This document shows positions 47,865 through 57,024 of a stretch of DNA of 64,000 nucleotides, piece by piece. The first letter of the stretch is position 1. Each line of letters starts with the position of its first letter. Made by a program: the position numbers and the translations under genes. The notes under the pieces were generated by a model. That model ran no database searches. It was not told the DNA's origin and worked only from the letters and a program-made list of their open reading frames with translations. Source of the stretch: Streptomyces viridiviolaceus (GTDB lineage Bacteria; Actinomycetota; Actinomycetes; Streptomycetales; Streptomycetaceae); NCBI RefSeq assembly GCF_014650995.1, contig NZ_BMWA01000001.1:124001-188000 (forward strand), given 5' to 3'.

Positions 47865-50800
47865 TGTCCGCCACGACTCGCCACCAGGTGTTCACCGCCG
47901 TCCACACGGTCGGAGGTCTGCTGCCGGCCGACATGCTGCTGCGCATCTCCGAAGGCAAGGACGTCCCCGGCTCGAAGCCCGCGGACTATGGCCTGCCGTC
48001 GTCCCGCTCGGTCCGCGACGAGGCGGAGCGCAGCTGGGAGTACCTGAAGCCGCTCTGGCGCGAGCTGCGCAAGCACCTGCCCGAGGACCGGGAGACGGGC
48101 CTGCCCGCGACGGACCCCACGGGCCGCGCCGGTGCCGACTGGCTCGCGCCGCTGTGGCGGGAGCTGGGCTTCGGCCGTCTGACGCCCATCGGCACGGAGG
48201 GCGTTCAGGCCGACTCGGACGCGGAGAAGCGGTTCGAGGTCTCGCACCGCTGGCAGCACGCGCTCATCCACCAGACGCCGTGGAACGCCAACCTGGACAA
48301 GCGTCCGGGCGGCGCGGGCACGGTGCCGCCGCAGTCGATGCTCCAGGAGTGCCTGAACCGGACGGAGGCCCACCTGTGGGGCGTCCTGACGAACGGCCGT
48401 CAGATACGTCTGCTGCGCGACTCCAGCGCGCTGGCCACGGCGTCGTACGTCGAGTTCGACCTCGAGGCCATCTTCGACGGTGAGCTGTTCAGCGAGTTCG
48501 TGCTGCTGTACCGGCTGCTGCACGTGTCCCGCTTCGAGGTCGCGGAGGACGCGGCGCCGTCGACGTGCTGGCTGGAGAAGTGGCGCACGGAGGCGATCGC
48601 GCAGGGCACGCGTGCCCTGGACCAGCTCCGCAAGGGCGTCCAGCGGGCGATCACGACCCTGGGCACGGGCTTCCTGAAGCACCCGGACAACCGGGAGCTG
48701 CGCGAGACCCTGGAGGTCAAGACCTTCCACTACGCGCTCCTGCGCCTGGTCTACCGCCTGCTCTTCCTCTTCGTCGCCGAGGACCGGGAGGTGCTGCTGT
48801 CCCCGTCTGCGGACGAGACGGCGAAGGAGCGGTACACCACGTACTTCTCCTCGGCCCGCCTCCGCCGGCACGCCCAGCGGCGTCGTGGTACGGCCCACGG
48901 CGACCTGTACCAGGCCCTGCGCTTCGTGCTGTCGGGTCTGGGCAACGACGACGGTCTCCCGGAGCTGGGCCTGCCCGGCCTGGGCGGCATCTTCGACGAC
49001 ACGGAGGCGGACAAGCTCCTGCACGACCTGTCCCTGTCGAACGAGCCGCTGCTGGAGGCGGTGCGCGCGCTGTCGATCGTCCGGGACAGCGGCAGCAAGC
49101 GGAACCGAGTGGTGGACTACCGGCACCTGGACGCCGAGGAGCTGGGCTCCATCTACGAGTCCCTGCTGGAGCTGGTCCCAAAGCACGACGCAACCGAGCG
49201 CACCTTCGAACTCGTCGAGCTGGCGGGCAACGCGAGGAAGACGACGGGCTCCTACTACACCCCGTCCTCGCTGATCGAATGCCTGCTGGACTCGGCGCTG
49301 GACCCGGTGATCGACGACGCGGTGAAGCGCGGCGAGATCCGCGCGACGCGCTCGGGCCAGCCCGACCCGGGCCCGGCCATCGTCGAGGAGCTGCTGAACC
49401 TGACGGTCTGCGACCCGGCGTGCGGATCCGGCCACTTCCTGGTTGCTGCGGCGCGACGGATCGCGAAGCGCGTGGCTGCAGTAAGGGAGCAGAACCCCGA
49501 GCCGACGATCGACGCGGTGCGGCACGCGCTGCACGAGGTGGTCGCGCGGTGCATCTACGGCGTGGACCTCAACCCGATGGCGGTCGAGCTGGCCAAGGTG
49601 TCACTGTGGCTGGAGGCCCTGGAGCCGGGCAAGCCGCTGGGCTTCCTGGACGCCCACATCAAGCACGGCAACGCGCTGATCGGGGCCACGCCGGCGCTGC
49701 TGGCCAAGGGCATCCCGGACGACGCCTTCAAGCCGATCGAGGGCGACGACAAGAAGATCGCGACGGCCATCAGGAAGCGGAACGCGGCGGAGCGCGGCGG
49801 CCAACTGAGCTTCCACACGGAGGAACGCATCTGGGTGTCCAACACGGCCTTCGCGGCCAGCCTGCGCGAGATCACCGCGACCACGGCCGACACCCTGCGC
49901 GACGTCCGCCTCCAGTCCAGCCGTTTCCGTGACCTGGAGCAGTCGGCGGACTACCTCCGCGCCCTGCACATCAGCGACGCCTGGTGCGCCGCCTTCGTCT
50001 GGCCCAAGGTCCAGGGCGCGCCGACGCCGGTCACCGAGGGTGTCTTCCGCGACCTCCAGAGCGCGGGCGCGGGCATTCCGGTGAGCACGAACGACGAGAT
50101 CATCCGGCTCGCCCAGCAGTACAAGTTCTTCCACTGGCACCTGGAGTTTCCGGAAGTCTTCACCGTCTCCGATGTTGCGGACGACGGTGACAGCGATCCC
50201 TCCGTGGGGTGGACTGGAGGCTTTTCCTGCGTTCTGGGTAATCCTCCTTGGGAGCGGATCAAGCTTCAGGAACAAGAGTTCTTCGCTCAACGGGACCCGG
50301 CCATCGCCAACGCACCGAACGCCGCAACCCGCAAGCGTCTCATCGCGGCCCTGCCGGAAACGAACCCCGATCTCTTCGCCGAGTTCACCGCCGCCAAGCG
50401 CCAAGCCGACGGCGAGAGCCAGTTCCTGCGCATGTCACTGCGCTACCCGCTAACCGGGCGGGGCGATATCAACACCTACGCTGTATTTGCTGAGACCGAC
50501 CGCATCATGACCGGACCATACGGCCGCATGGGCGTCATTGTGCCAACTGGAATTGCGACTGATGCAACGACGCAGTTCTTCTTCAAGGAACTGGTACAGA
50601 AATCGTCGATTGCGGCACTGTACGACTTCGAGAACGCGGCACCACTATTTCCTGATGTTCACCGCTCGTTCAAGTTCAGCATCCTGTCCCTTACCGGCCG
50701 CGCCCTGCGCGAAGCAGCCGCACGGTTCGCCTTCTTTCTTCACTACCCGACAGAACTGGACAACGCGGAGAAGACGTTCACCCTCACTCCGGAGGAGATC

Positions 50801-51847
50801 ACCCTCCTCAACCCGAACACGTCAACATGCCCGGTCTTCCGCTCGCGGCGTGATGCAGAACTAGCTCTGCGCATGCAGAGATCAGGAGTTGCATATCGTC
50901 TGATCGAAGGCGGAGGAACAACACGCCGAGTAACAAGGCTTGGCGAGTTGAGCGACTTGGCCCGCGCTACCACACAGGGATTTCTGCGAGAAAGAGGACA
51001 TCGCGATTGCAGCGACTGGTATCGAGTCTATGAAGCAAAGCTCTTCCATGCTTACGATCACCGCTACGCAACGTACGTCAACGGCGAAACGCAGCCTCTC
51101 GACCATTACTCGGCAATGACGCACGTAGATAGTCGTTACGAGATGGAACGCGGCACCCTGGAATCCATCCATGCCGACTTGGGCTTCACGGACTGGGTTC
51201 CGGCTTTTCGTGACATCGCCCGAAGCACCGATGAACACACCATGATCGCGACCGTGCTCCCCAAGGCGGCCACTGACTACACGGTGCGCTTGATCGTCAC
51301 CGATCCGACAGAAGCTGTTCGCATCATCGCGAATTTCAACTCTTTCGCCTTCAACTATAGCTACCGCCAAAGACTGGCCGGGACTCACCTTTCCGACTAC
51401 CTGACCTATCAACAACCGATCGTTCCATTCAACCCGGGGGCACAAGAGACTAAAAAGTGGGACACCTGGATCTCGACTCGCGTTCTAGAGCTTTGCTACA
51501 CAGCCAACGACCTGTCGGGTTTTGCCTCCGACCTTGGGGACACTGGAACCGCCTTCCGCTGGGATGACATGCGCCGCCAGGTGATGAGAGCCGAGCTGGA
51601 CGCGCTCTTCTTCCACCTGTACGGGATCGCCCGTCAAGACGTGAACTGCATCCTCAACACCTTCTCCATCGTCAAGCGCAAGGACGAGGCCAAGTACGGC
51701 ACGTACCACACCAAGGATCTGATCCTCGCCGAGTACGACCGCATGGCCGCAGCCGGCGTCAGCCTGGAGAACCCCTTGGTGGACGGCGACAACTACACCT
51801 CCACCCTCACCCCACCCCCGGGCCACGGCCCCCGGCACCCCGCCTGA
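47864..51847 (+). CDS. drmMI: DrmMI-like N6-adenine DNA methyltransferase
   Basis: The 1327-residue DNA methylase has SAM motif I DPACGSGHF from residue 517 and the catalytic NPPW at 793-796, which marks N6-adenine methylation. The N-terminal half has no nuclease motif that I can see. Residues after about 800 form the target-recognition part. In DISARM, DrmMI marks host DNA so that the system ignores it. From about 50,230 to 51,560 the GC content and third-position GC drop strongly (many AAT, ACA, CGA, TTG codons), while the flanks are normal Streptomyces DNA. The start overlaps the drmD stop. The recognition part has probably been exchanged horizontally. Confidence 0.9.
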   Translation: MSATTRHQVFTAVHTVGGLLPADMLLRISEGKDVPGSKPADYGLPSSRSVRDEAERSWEYLKPLWRELRKHLPEDRETGLPATDPTGRAGADWLAPLWRELGFGRLTPIGTEGVQADSDAEKRFEVSHRWQHALIHQTPWNANLDKRPGGAGTVPPQSMLQECLNRTEAHLWGVLTNGRQIRLLRDSSALATASYVEFDLEAIFDGELFSEFVLLYRLLHVSRFEVAEDAAPSTCWLEKWRTEAIAQGTRALDQLRKGVQRAITTLGTGFLKHPDNRELRETLEVKTFHYALLRLVYRLLFLFVAEDREVLLSPSADETAKERYTTYFSSARLRRHAQRRRGTAHGDLYQALRFVLSGLGNDDGLPELGLPGLGGIFDDTEADKLLHDLSLSNEPLLEAVRALSIVRDSGSKRNRVVDYRHLDAEELGSIYESLLELVPKHDATERTFELVELAGNARKTTGSYYTPSSLIECLLDSALDPVIDDAVKRGEIRATRSGQPDPGPAIVEELLNLTVCDPACGSGHFLVAAARRIAKRVAAVREQNPEPTIDAVRHALHEVVARCIYGVDLNPMAVELAKVSLWLEALEPGKPLGFLDAHIKHGNALIGATPALLAKGIPDDAFKPIEGDDKKIATAIRKRNAAERGGQLSFHTEERIWVSNTAFAASLREITATTADTLRDVRLQSSRFRDLEQSADYLRALHISDAWCAAFVWPKVQGAPTPVTEGVFRDLQSAGAGIPVSTNDEIIRLAQQYKFFHWHLEFPEVFTVSDVADDGDSDPSVGWTGGFSCVLGNPPWERIKLQEQEFFAQRDPAIANAPNAATRKRLIAALPETNPDLFAEFTAAKRQADGESQFLRMSLRYPLTGRGDINTYAVFAETDRIMTGPYGRMGVIVPTGIATDATTQFFFKELVQKSSIAALYDFENAAPLFPDVHRSFKFSILSLTGRALREAAARFAFFLHYPTELDNAEKTFTLTPEEITLLNPNTSTCPVFRSRRDAELALRMQRSGVAYRLIEGGGTTRRVTRLGELSDLARATTQGFLRERGHRDCSDWYRVYEAKLFHAYDHRYATYVNGETQPLDHYSAMTHVDSRYEMERGTLESIHADLGFTDWVPAFRDIARSTDEHTMIATVLPKAATDYTVRLIVTDPTEAVRIIANFNSFAFNYSYRQRLAGTHLSDYLTYQQPIVPFNPGAQETKKWDTWISTRVLELCYTANDLSGFASDLGDTGTAFRWDDMRRQVMRAELDALFFHLYGIARQDVNCILNTFSIVKRKDEAKYGTYHTKDLILAEYDRMAAAGVSLENPLVDGDNYTSTLTPPPGHGPRHPA

Positions 51848-51914
51848 CCGCCCGGCGATCGCCGCAGGCACCCCGACCACCCTCAACTGCAAGAATCCAC
51901 TTCAGGAGTGGGCA

Positions 51915-53165
51915 ATGGACAACGAGATTCAGCTGATCAGTGACGGTGACGGATTGGCGGTCATCGGGAATGCGACGGACGTCGAACGCTTCCTCGCCTC
52001 GGAGGGACTGCCGTCGAAGGACCTCGGAGCGCAACGGCTCAAGTCCATCTTCGGTACCGGGGCCGCAGTCGCGCAGGCGGGTTCGGATATCGCCGCCAAC
52101 TCCGGTCGCTGGGTGAAGCTGACCAAGGAGTCTGCGGAACGCGTCAAGAAGTTCGGGCTGATGGAAAGCAAGACGCCAGGCGTCAGCCATGCGATGATAG
52201 GAAAACCTGGCTCGATCAAGAATTGGCTCCAGATCGAGAAGGGGGCTGGCTCGTTCCTGACCAACCCCGCGCGTCTGGCTGGTGTCGCAGGGCTCATGGC
52301 ACAGCGCTCGATGCAGCAGACCATGGACGAGATCACCGACTACCTCGCCACGATCGACGAGAAGGTCGACGACGTGCTCCGCGCCCAGAAGGACGCTGTG
52401 TTGTCCCGCATGATCGGAATGGACCTCGTGATCGAGGAGACCATGACCATCCGAGAGCAGGTGGGCCGAGTCTCCGATGTCACGTGGTCGAAGGTGCAGA
52501 CCGCGCCGACGACGATCGCGGAAACTCAGGCGTACGCATTGCGTCAACTCAATGCCCTCGCGGAGAAGTTGGAAGGCAAGCCCAAGATCGGTGATCTCGC
52601 GACGACGGTCAAGGAAGTTGAGCCCAAGGTTCGAGAGTGGCTCGCTGTTCTGGCTCGCTGCTTCCAACTGCAGGACGCGATCGCGGTGCTCGAACTCGAC
52701 CGGGTGCTGGACGCGAATCCGGATCAGCTGGACCAACATCGCCTCGGGCTTCGGGCCGCCCGACAGAACCGGCTGAATCTCATCTCACGAAGCACCGAGC
52801 GTCTGATGGCCCGGATGAACTCGGCTGCCGACGCGGCCAACGCGAAGGTGTTGCTGCACCCGACCAAGTCCCCGGTTGTGGTCCAGTCGAGCAACCATGT
52901 CGTGACCGGTGTCCATGACTTCCACGCGCGGCTCGGGATCGAGTCCGGTCGCCAGTCATCGGAGGCGAGACGATGGGTGGAAGCGGCGGCGGAGGTGAAG
53001 GACAAGGCACTCGAGACAGGAGCGAAGGGCGTCAGTTCCGCCAGAAGCCTCGGCAACGAGACCCTCGACCGGGCCAGCTCGGTAAAGGGCAAGATCTCCA
53101 GCGGGATCGCCGAGCGAGCGCGCCGTCGGCGCGGGGAGGAGCAACGCCGCCCCGAGGAAGGCTGA
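51915..53165 (+). CDS. Hypothetical helical protein following drmMI
   Basis: This 416-residue protein has no family I recognise. It is mainly helical. Residues about 30-80 (LASEGLPSKDLGAQRLKSIF, GTGAAVAQAGSDIAA) and 110-135 (GAGSFLTNPARLAGVAGLMA) are small-residue-rich amphipathic stretches. Residues 135-300 look like a bundle or coiled coil (MDEITDYLATIDEKVDDVLRA). The C-terminal ~45 residues are very basic (ERARRRRGEEQRR). AGGAGT six bases before the ATG supports the start. It lies 67 bases after drmMI on the same strand and may be an accessory of the island. Membrane-active helices in the N-terminal half are possible but not shown. Confidence 0.7.
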   Translation: MDNEIQLISDGDGLAVIGNATDVERFLASEGLPSKDLGAQRLKSIFGTGAAVAQAGSDIAANSGRWVKLTKESAERVKKFGLMESKTPGVSHAMIGKPGSIKNWLQIEKGAGSFLTNPARLAGVAGLMAQRSMQQTMDEITDYLATIDEKVDDVLRAQKDAVLSRMIGMDLVIEETMTIREQVGRVSDVTWSKVQTAPTTIAETQAYALRQLNALAEKLEGKPKIGDLATTVKEVEPKVREWLAVLARCFQLQDAIAVLELDRVLDANPDQLDQHRLGLRAARQNRLNLISRSTERLMARMNSAADAANAKVLLHPTKSPVVVQSSNHVVTGVHDFHARLGIESGRQSSEARRWVEAAAEVKDKALETGAKGVSSARSLGNETLDRASSVKGKISSGIAERARRRRGEEQRRPEEG

Positions 53166-53416
53166 GTCCGAGGGCGGCAGCGACGCCGGCACGTGCACCC
53201 CGGATCCTTCTGCTCCCAGCCCGGTGCCACCGGCGTGACCAAGGCGGGAACCCCTATGGTCTGCAGCCCCGGGTCTGACGACACGCAACCGCTGGCGCTC
53301 CTCCTGACCTGTACCCCCAGCCGGCCCTGTCGCTGCGCCCCTCACTGAAGTTCTTCCTGAGGACCCGACAGGGTCGGCAATTGCCCCACTGCACCACACC
53401 CCTGCCCGGAGACCCG

Positions 53417-55678
53417 ATGCCTCCTTACGAGGAAGACACCCGTAAGGTCCAGACCGCAGTCATAGGCCAGCCCGATTCCGACTTGCCCGCCTTCCTGCCG
53501 TTCGACCATGACGACTTCGACCGGTTCATGCTCGGCCGCAGTCGTGACGACTTCTACTGCGGCACCCTGCTGGGCGGTTGTGGCAAGAAGCTCACCGCGA
53601 AGCGGTACCTGCACAAGAAGTGCCACTTCGCCCACCGGCCGCCCGTGCACTGCCGCCGTACGCAGACCGGCGAGGACAGCGCCGACCACCTCTACATCGG
53701 TCAGGCGCTCCAGCACTGGCTGCGCCGACAGGGACACCAGATGGTCAGGGTGTCGTACCCGGACCTCGGTTCGGGGCCGGGCGGAGCCGTGGAAGTCCGC
53801 TTCGGTGACGGCACACGGCTCATTCGGGTGCAGATGGACCGCATGTCTCTCAAACGATGGGAGGCGACCCGCGCTCAGCTCGCCGCAGGCAACGTGCGCG
53901 TCCAGTGGGTCTACGGGCCGAGCAGCGGAATCACGCACAACGAAGTGAAGGTCGAGGGACATGCCATCCGCTTCACCTGTCGCACCGAGGGTGGGACACG
54001 CAAGGTCTACGTCGGCACTCAGGGCCCTGACCACGGCGTCAAGCTGACCACTCTGGACGAGTGCCACCTGACGGACGAGGGGATCGTCACTCCACACCTC
54101 CCCGACGAGCCGTCCACGGCCGCAGAAGCGGACGCGGGCACGGATACGACGACCGAGCTCGCCTTCCCCATCGCCCCCGGTCGACTCGCTTTCACCGCGG
54201 CTGTCCCCACCGAGGAACAGACCGTCACGGCACGCCGCGTTTACGACGCGGACGTCCAGCCCGCCGGGTCAGTGATGACCCGTATGCGGATCGCGCTGCC
54301 GGTCCATTCCGTGCCACCCTCCCCTCACCGACTCAACGTCATTGAGAGCACCGCCCACCTCATCCCCCTGCCCGACGCCGGCACCGACCGGCCGAGCTGG
54401 CTCATCGAGGCCGCCGGCTTCTCCCCTCTCCCCACGCAGAGTGATCCGCGCTGGCCGGACCTGCGTCCCGCGCCCGAACCCCGGACAGCGCCAGCCCCGG
54501 AAGAGACCGCACCTGCCAAGGACGAGGCGCTGGTGAAGTTCCTGCGCCACAAGCTCATGCAGACCGCTCACTCGCGCGGTGTCATCAACTGGGAAACTCT
54601 CCTCCGCTACAAGGGATACGCGCCCGGAGACTTCACCCCGCAGGACCGGGTGCGTCTCCTCGTGGCAGTCGACCATCCCCGGTCGAGCGACAAGCCGGTG
54701 CTCTCCTCTTTGGTGAGACTGGCTCATCAAGAGCCGGGGCCTGCGGCCCACTTCCATGAAGTCCTGGCCGGTCTCGGCTGGAGTGCCGACCTCTCTCCGG
54801 AAAAGGTTCGCGACATCTGGGAACGCCAGCGGAAAACCGCGTACGACCTGGTGCGCGGGGAAACGCCGTCCAAGAACACCGCTTCCACCGGGGGCACCGC
54901 GCCGGTCGACAGCGACCTGATCAGCCGGTTCCGCACGGAACTGGGACGCGTCGCGTTCCGACGCACCCTCATCAACTGGTCGACCTTGGTGAAACTGACG
55001 GGCGCCCGCTCAGCCGATATCACCCCCAGCGCCCGTGTCCGGCTCCTTGTGGCGGTGGACGGGTCGTACAGCAGCAAGCGTCCCGTCCTGTCGTCTCTGG
55101 TGAAGCTGGACGGTCAGGCGACCGGACCAGCCCCGTTCTTCGGTGAAGTTCTCAAGGAACTCGGCTGGACATCCGGCTCCACCCCACGTTCCCCCGAAAC
55201 AGCGTGGCCGGCAGAGCGTGACCGTGCGTACGCTCTGGTGGCCAAGGCGGCATCCGCCTCGAAGAATCCCCCTTCTCCTTTCAGGGACGACCACGGCCTC
55301 TGGGCCAATCTGGGCATCAAGAGAAAGACCGTGGTGAAGGCTGTGCGCAGGGCACTTGTCTCGGCGGCGGAGCGCCGGATGAGGGTCAGCTGGCAGACGC
55401 TGGCATCAGCGGCAGGTATCAGGCCGGAAGCTCTCCGCGACCCGACACGTGCATCAATCCTGATCGACGTGGATCGCGCCGCTGGTCCTGACGGCGTACT
55501 GCTGTCGTCCCTCGTGGTTTCCTCGGGGAACCTGCCTGTCCCGTACTTCGGGGACATCCTGAAGTACTTGGGCCGCCCCTACTCTTCGTTTCCGATCGAA
55601 CTCAGCCGCATCCGCAAGGCGGAGCAGGCCCGCGCGTTTGCCGCATACGCGTCGTCCGCGAACCGCACGGAGGCATAG
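53417..55678 (+). CDS. CoiA-like protein with three copies of a C-terminal repeat domain
   Basis: This is a 753-residue protein. The N-terminus resembles competence-protein CoiA family members: a Cys pair at C48/C55, then KKCHFAHRPP (C69, H70, H73), followed by SADHLYIGQALQHWL and a divergent PD-(D/E)XK-like segment AVEVRFGDGTRLIRVQM. Residues about 368-482, 498-614 and 632-747 are three copies of one ~115-residue module sharing R..INW.TL......P..RVRLLVAVD, PVLSSLV and FF.EVL..LGW. The repeats look like winged-helix or effector-associated modules, but I cannot name them. GGAG five bases before ATG 53417 fixes the start. It could be a nuclease accessory of the upstream island or independent. 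Confidence 0.7.
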   Translation: MPPYEEDTRKVQTAVIGQPDSDLPAFLPFDHDDFDRFMLGRSRDDFYCGTLLGGCGKKLTAKRYLHKKCHFAHRPPVHCRRTQTGEDSADHLYIGQALQHWLRRQGHQMVRVSYPDLGSGPGGAVEVRFGDGTRLIRVQMDRMSLKRWEATRAQLAAGNVRVQWVYGPSSGITHNEVKVEGHAIRFTCRTEGGTRKVYVGTQGPDHGVKLTTLDECHLTDEGIVTPHLPDEPSTAAEADAGTDTTTELAFPIAPGRLAFTAAVPTEEQTVTARRVYDADVQPAGSVMTRMRIALPVHSVPPSPHRLNVIESTAHLIPLPDAGTDRPSWLIEAAGFSPLPTQSDPRWPDLRPAPEPRTAPAPEETAPAKDEALVKFLRHKLMQTAHSRGVINWETLLRYKGYAPGDFTPQDRVRLLVAVDHPRSSDKPVLSSLVRLAHQEPGPAAHFHEVLAGLGWSADLSPEKVRDIWERQRKTAYDLVRGETPSKNTASTGGTAPVDSDLISRFRTELGRVAFRRTLINWSTLVKLTGARSADITPSARVRLLVAVDGSYSSKRPVLSSLVKLDGQATGPAPFFGEVLKELGWTSGSTPRSPETAWPAERDRAYALVAKAASASKNPPSPFRDDHGLWANLGIKRKTVVKAVRRALVSAAERRMRVSWQTLASAAGIRPEALRDPTRASILIDVDRAAGPDGVLLSSLVVSSGNLPVPYFGDILKYLGRPYSSFPIELSRIRKAEQARAFAAYASSANRTEA

Positions 55679-56017
55679 GAGCTGGAGTTCCATGTGTCAG
55701 GCGTCGGGCACCTCAGCGCCCGCCACGGTGACACGCCACTGTCATGCCTCCGCTGCGAAGGCCACGAATCGCGACCATCAGTCCCTGATCGAGAACACCC
55801 AGAGGGCCAAACCCAATTGGTACAGTCCACCGAACGTATTCGGTCGCTGACCCAGCGTACGGGCTCACGCAAAGCTCGACGCCAGTCTCCCACTCCTGGA
55901 ACCAGTTACCTTCCCCGTCCGACCCTCCCCATCGCACCGGACACTCGACACCCACTACGCGTGAGTCGTTCCAGCACCGGCTGGTCACCCCACGTAGCCA
56001 CCGGCATGGTCATTGGT
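55679..56017. other. Intergenic region, 339 bases
   Basis: I see no gene here. Open frames in it have poor codon composition. It separates the CoiA-like gene from the VapB-like gene and presumably holds the promoter of the latter. Confidence 0.55.
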
Positions 56018-56265
56018 ATGGCAACCAAGAAGTACACCGTCACTCTTCCAGAAGAGCTGGCTGAGGCCATTCGCGCCGAGGTGGGTCCCGGCGGGTTCAG
56101 CCGCTATGTCACGCAGGCCATAGAGCGCCGGCGGGAGCAGGACCGTCTCGGGGAAGCGGTCGCCTGGTGGGAGAAGGAGTACGGCGAGGGGCTCGTGCCC
56201 GGCGAGTGGCCGCCGGTGAGCCGGTCGAGCCTGTGCCTGAACAGCAGCGGGGGACTGCAGCGTGA
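56018..56265 (+). pseudogene. VapB-like antitoxin, probably frameshifted near its end
   Basis: The frame starts MATKKYTVTLPEELAEAIRA and contains GGFSRYVTQAIERRREQDRL, a ribbon-helix-helix antitoxin N-terminus. After about residue 68 (GEWPP) the frame runs on to 56470 over the toxin gene, which is not normal. In another frame the segment GEPVEPVPEQQRGTAA ends with TGA at 56263-56265. That forms a GTGA overlap with the toxin GTG at 56262, the arrangement expected of an intact pair. A single indel near 56200-56212 would explain this. It could be a real mutation or a sequencing error. Confidence 0.6.
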
Positions 56266-56649
56266 GGGGAGGCACCGTCTACCTCCTGGACTGCGACGGC
56301 CTGTCGCGCTGGGTGCGAGGCGAGCGCCGCACGGGCATCCGGGTCAAGGACGCCCACCGGCTCGGCATTCGTGTCATGACCACCTCCATGACACTGATCG
56401 AGGCGTACGACGTGCGGACGTACCTCGACGTGGTGCTGGGCACGCTCCCGTATCCACGTCGAGCCGGTGACCGAGGAGATCGCCAATGAGGCCATCGGTC
56501 TCCTCAAGGAAGCCGGTCTGCACGGGCCCAAGTACGCCATCGACGCGGCCCTCGCCCTGCGACAGCCGGGACCGGTCACCGTCTTCACCTCCGACGAGGA
56601 CGATCTGCGCAAGCTGTGCGGCGACCGCGTGGTGGTCATGGGTCTGTAG
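56262..56649 (+). pseudogene. VapC-like PIN-domain toxin with a frameshift
   Basis: The first part reads TVYLLDCDGLSRWV and TTSMTLIEAYDV (first PIN acidic site) up to about TLPY near 56451. The family sequence then continues in another frame as RIHVEPVTEEIANEA, HGPKYAIDAALALRQPGP and FTSDEDDLRKLCGD, which carry the remaining acidic residues and the TSD motif. Each part alone lacks a complete active site. One indel near 56448-56455 would restore a PIN RNase of about 130 residues. Both members of this toxin-antitoxin pair appear broken. Confidence 0.7.
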
Positions 56650-57024
56650 AACGACCGGCCCAGACACTGAGGCTCTGGCGCGATGTGACGCCAAGGGGCC
56701 CGAGGAGATCCCCGGGCCGTCCAGGCGCTCTCGCTGGTAAGGCCGCGGCTCCGAACGCCTCCTGTGTTCATCCGGAGGGTATGAACGCCGCTGTCGGCCC
56801 GACCTGTCACCGTCCCCAACCGGCGGCCCTCGATGTCCGGAACGTCCTGGGCGCCGCCTGCAAGGCGATGTAGATCCGACGGCCTTCGGCGGTCTATCCG
56901 GTCGTAGTCGGCGATGCGGGCGTCGACAACGCGTAGCGCTGCGACGACTGCGTAGGCGTAGGTGGCCTGCGTGTCATGCGAGGCGTGGTTATCGCGGAGA
57001 CGGCCACCGGCCCTCACCGAGGGA
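56650..57024. other. Convergent intergenic region, 375 bases
   Basis: This lies between the VapC remnant and the end of the FAD-dependent oxidoreductase gene. The minus strand can be read through without stops for about 90 codons (segment QATYAYAVVAALRVVDARIA), but I do not recognise it. I see no confident gene or terminator. Confidence 0.45.

Noticed and set aside
28627..55678. A drmC (phospholipase D) gene in the island
   Set aside because: I looked for HxK-type HKD motifs in the genes of the island and found none. The gene in the drmC position is an SF1 helicase.
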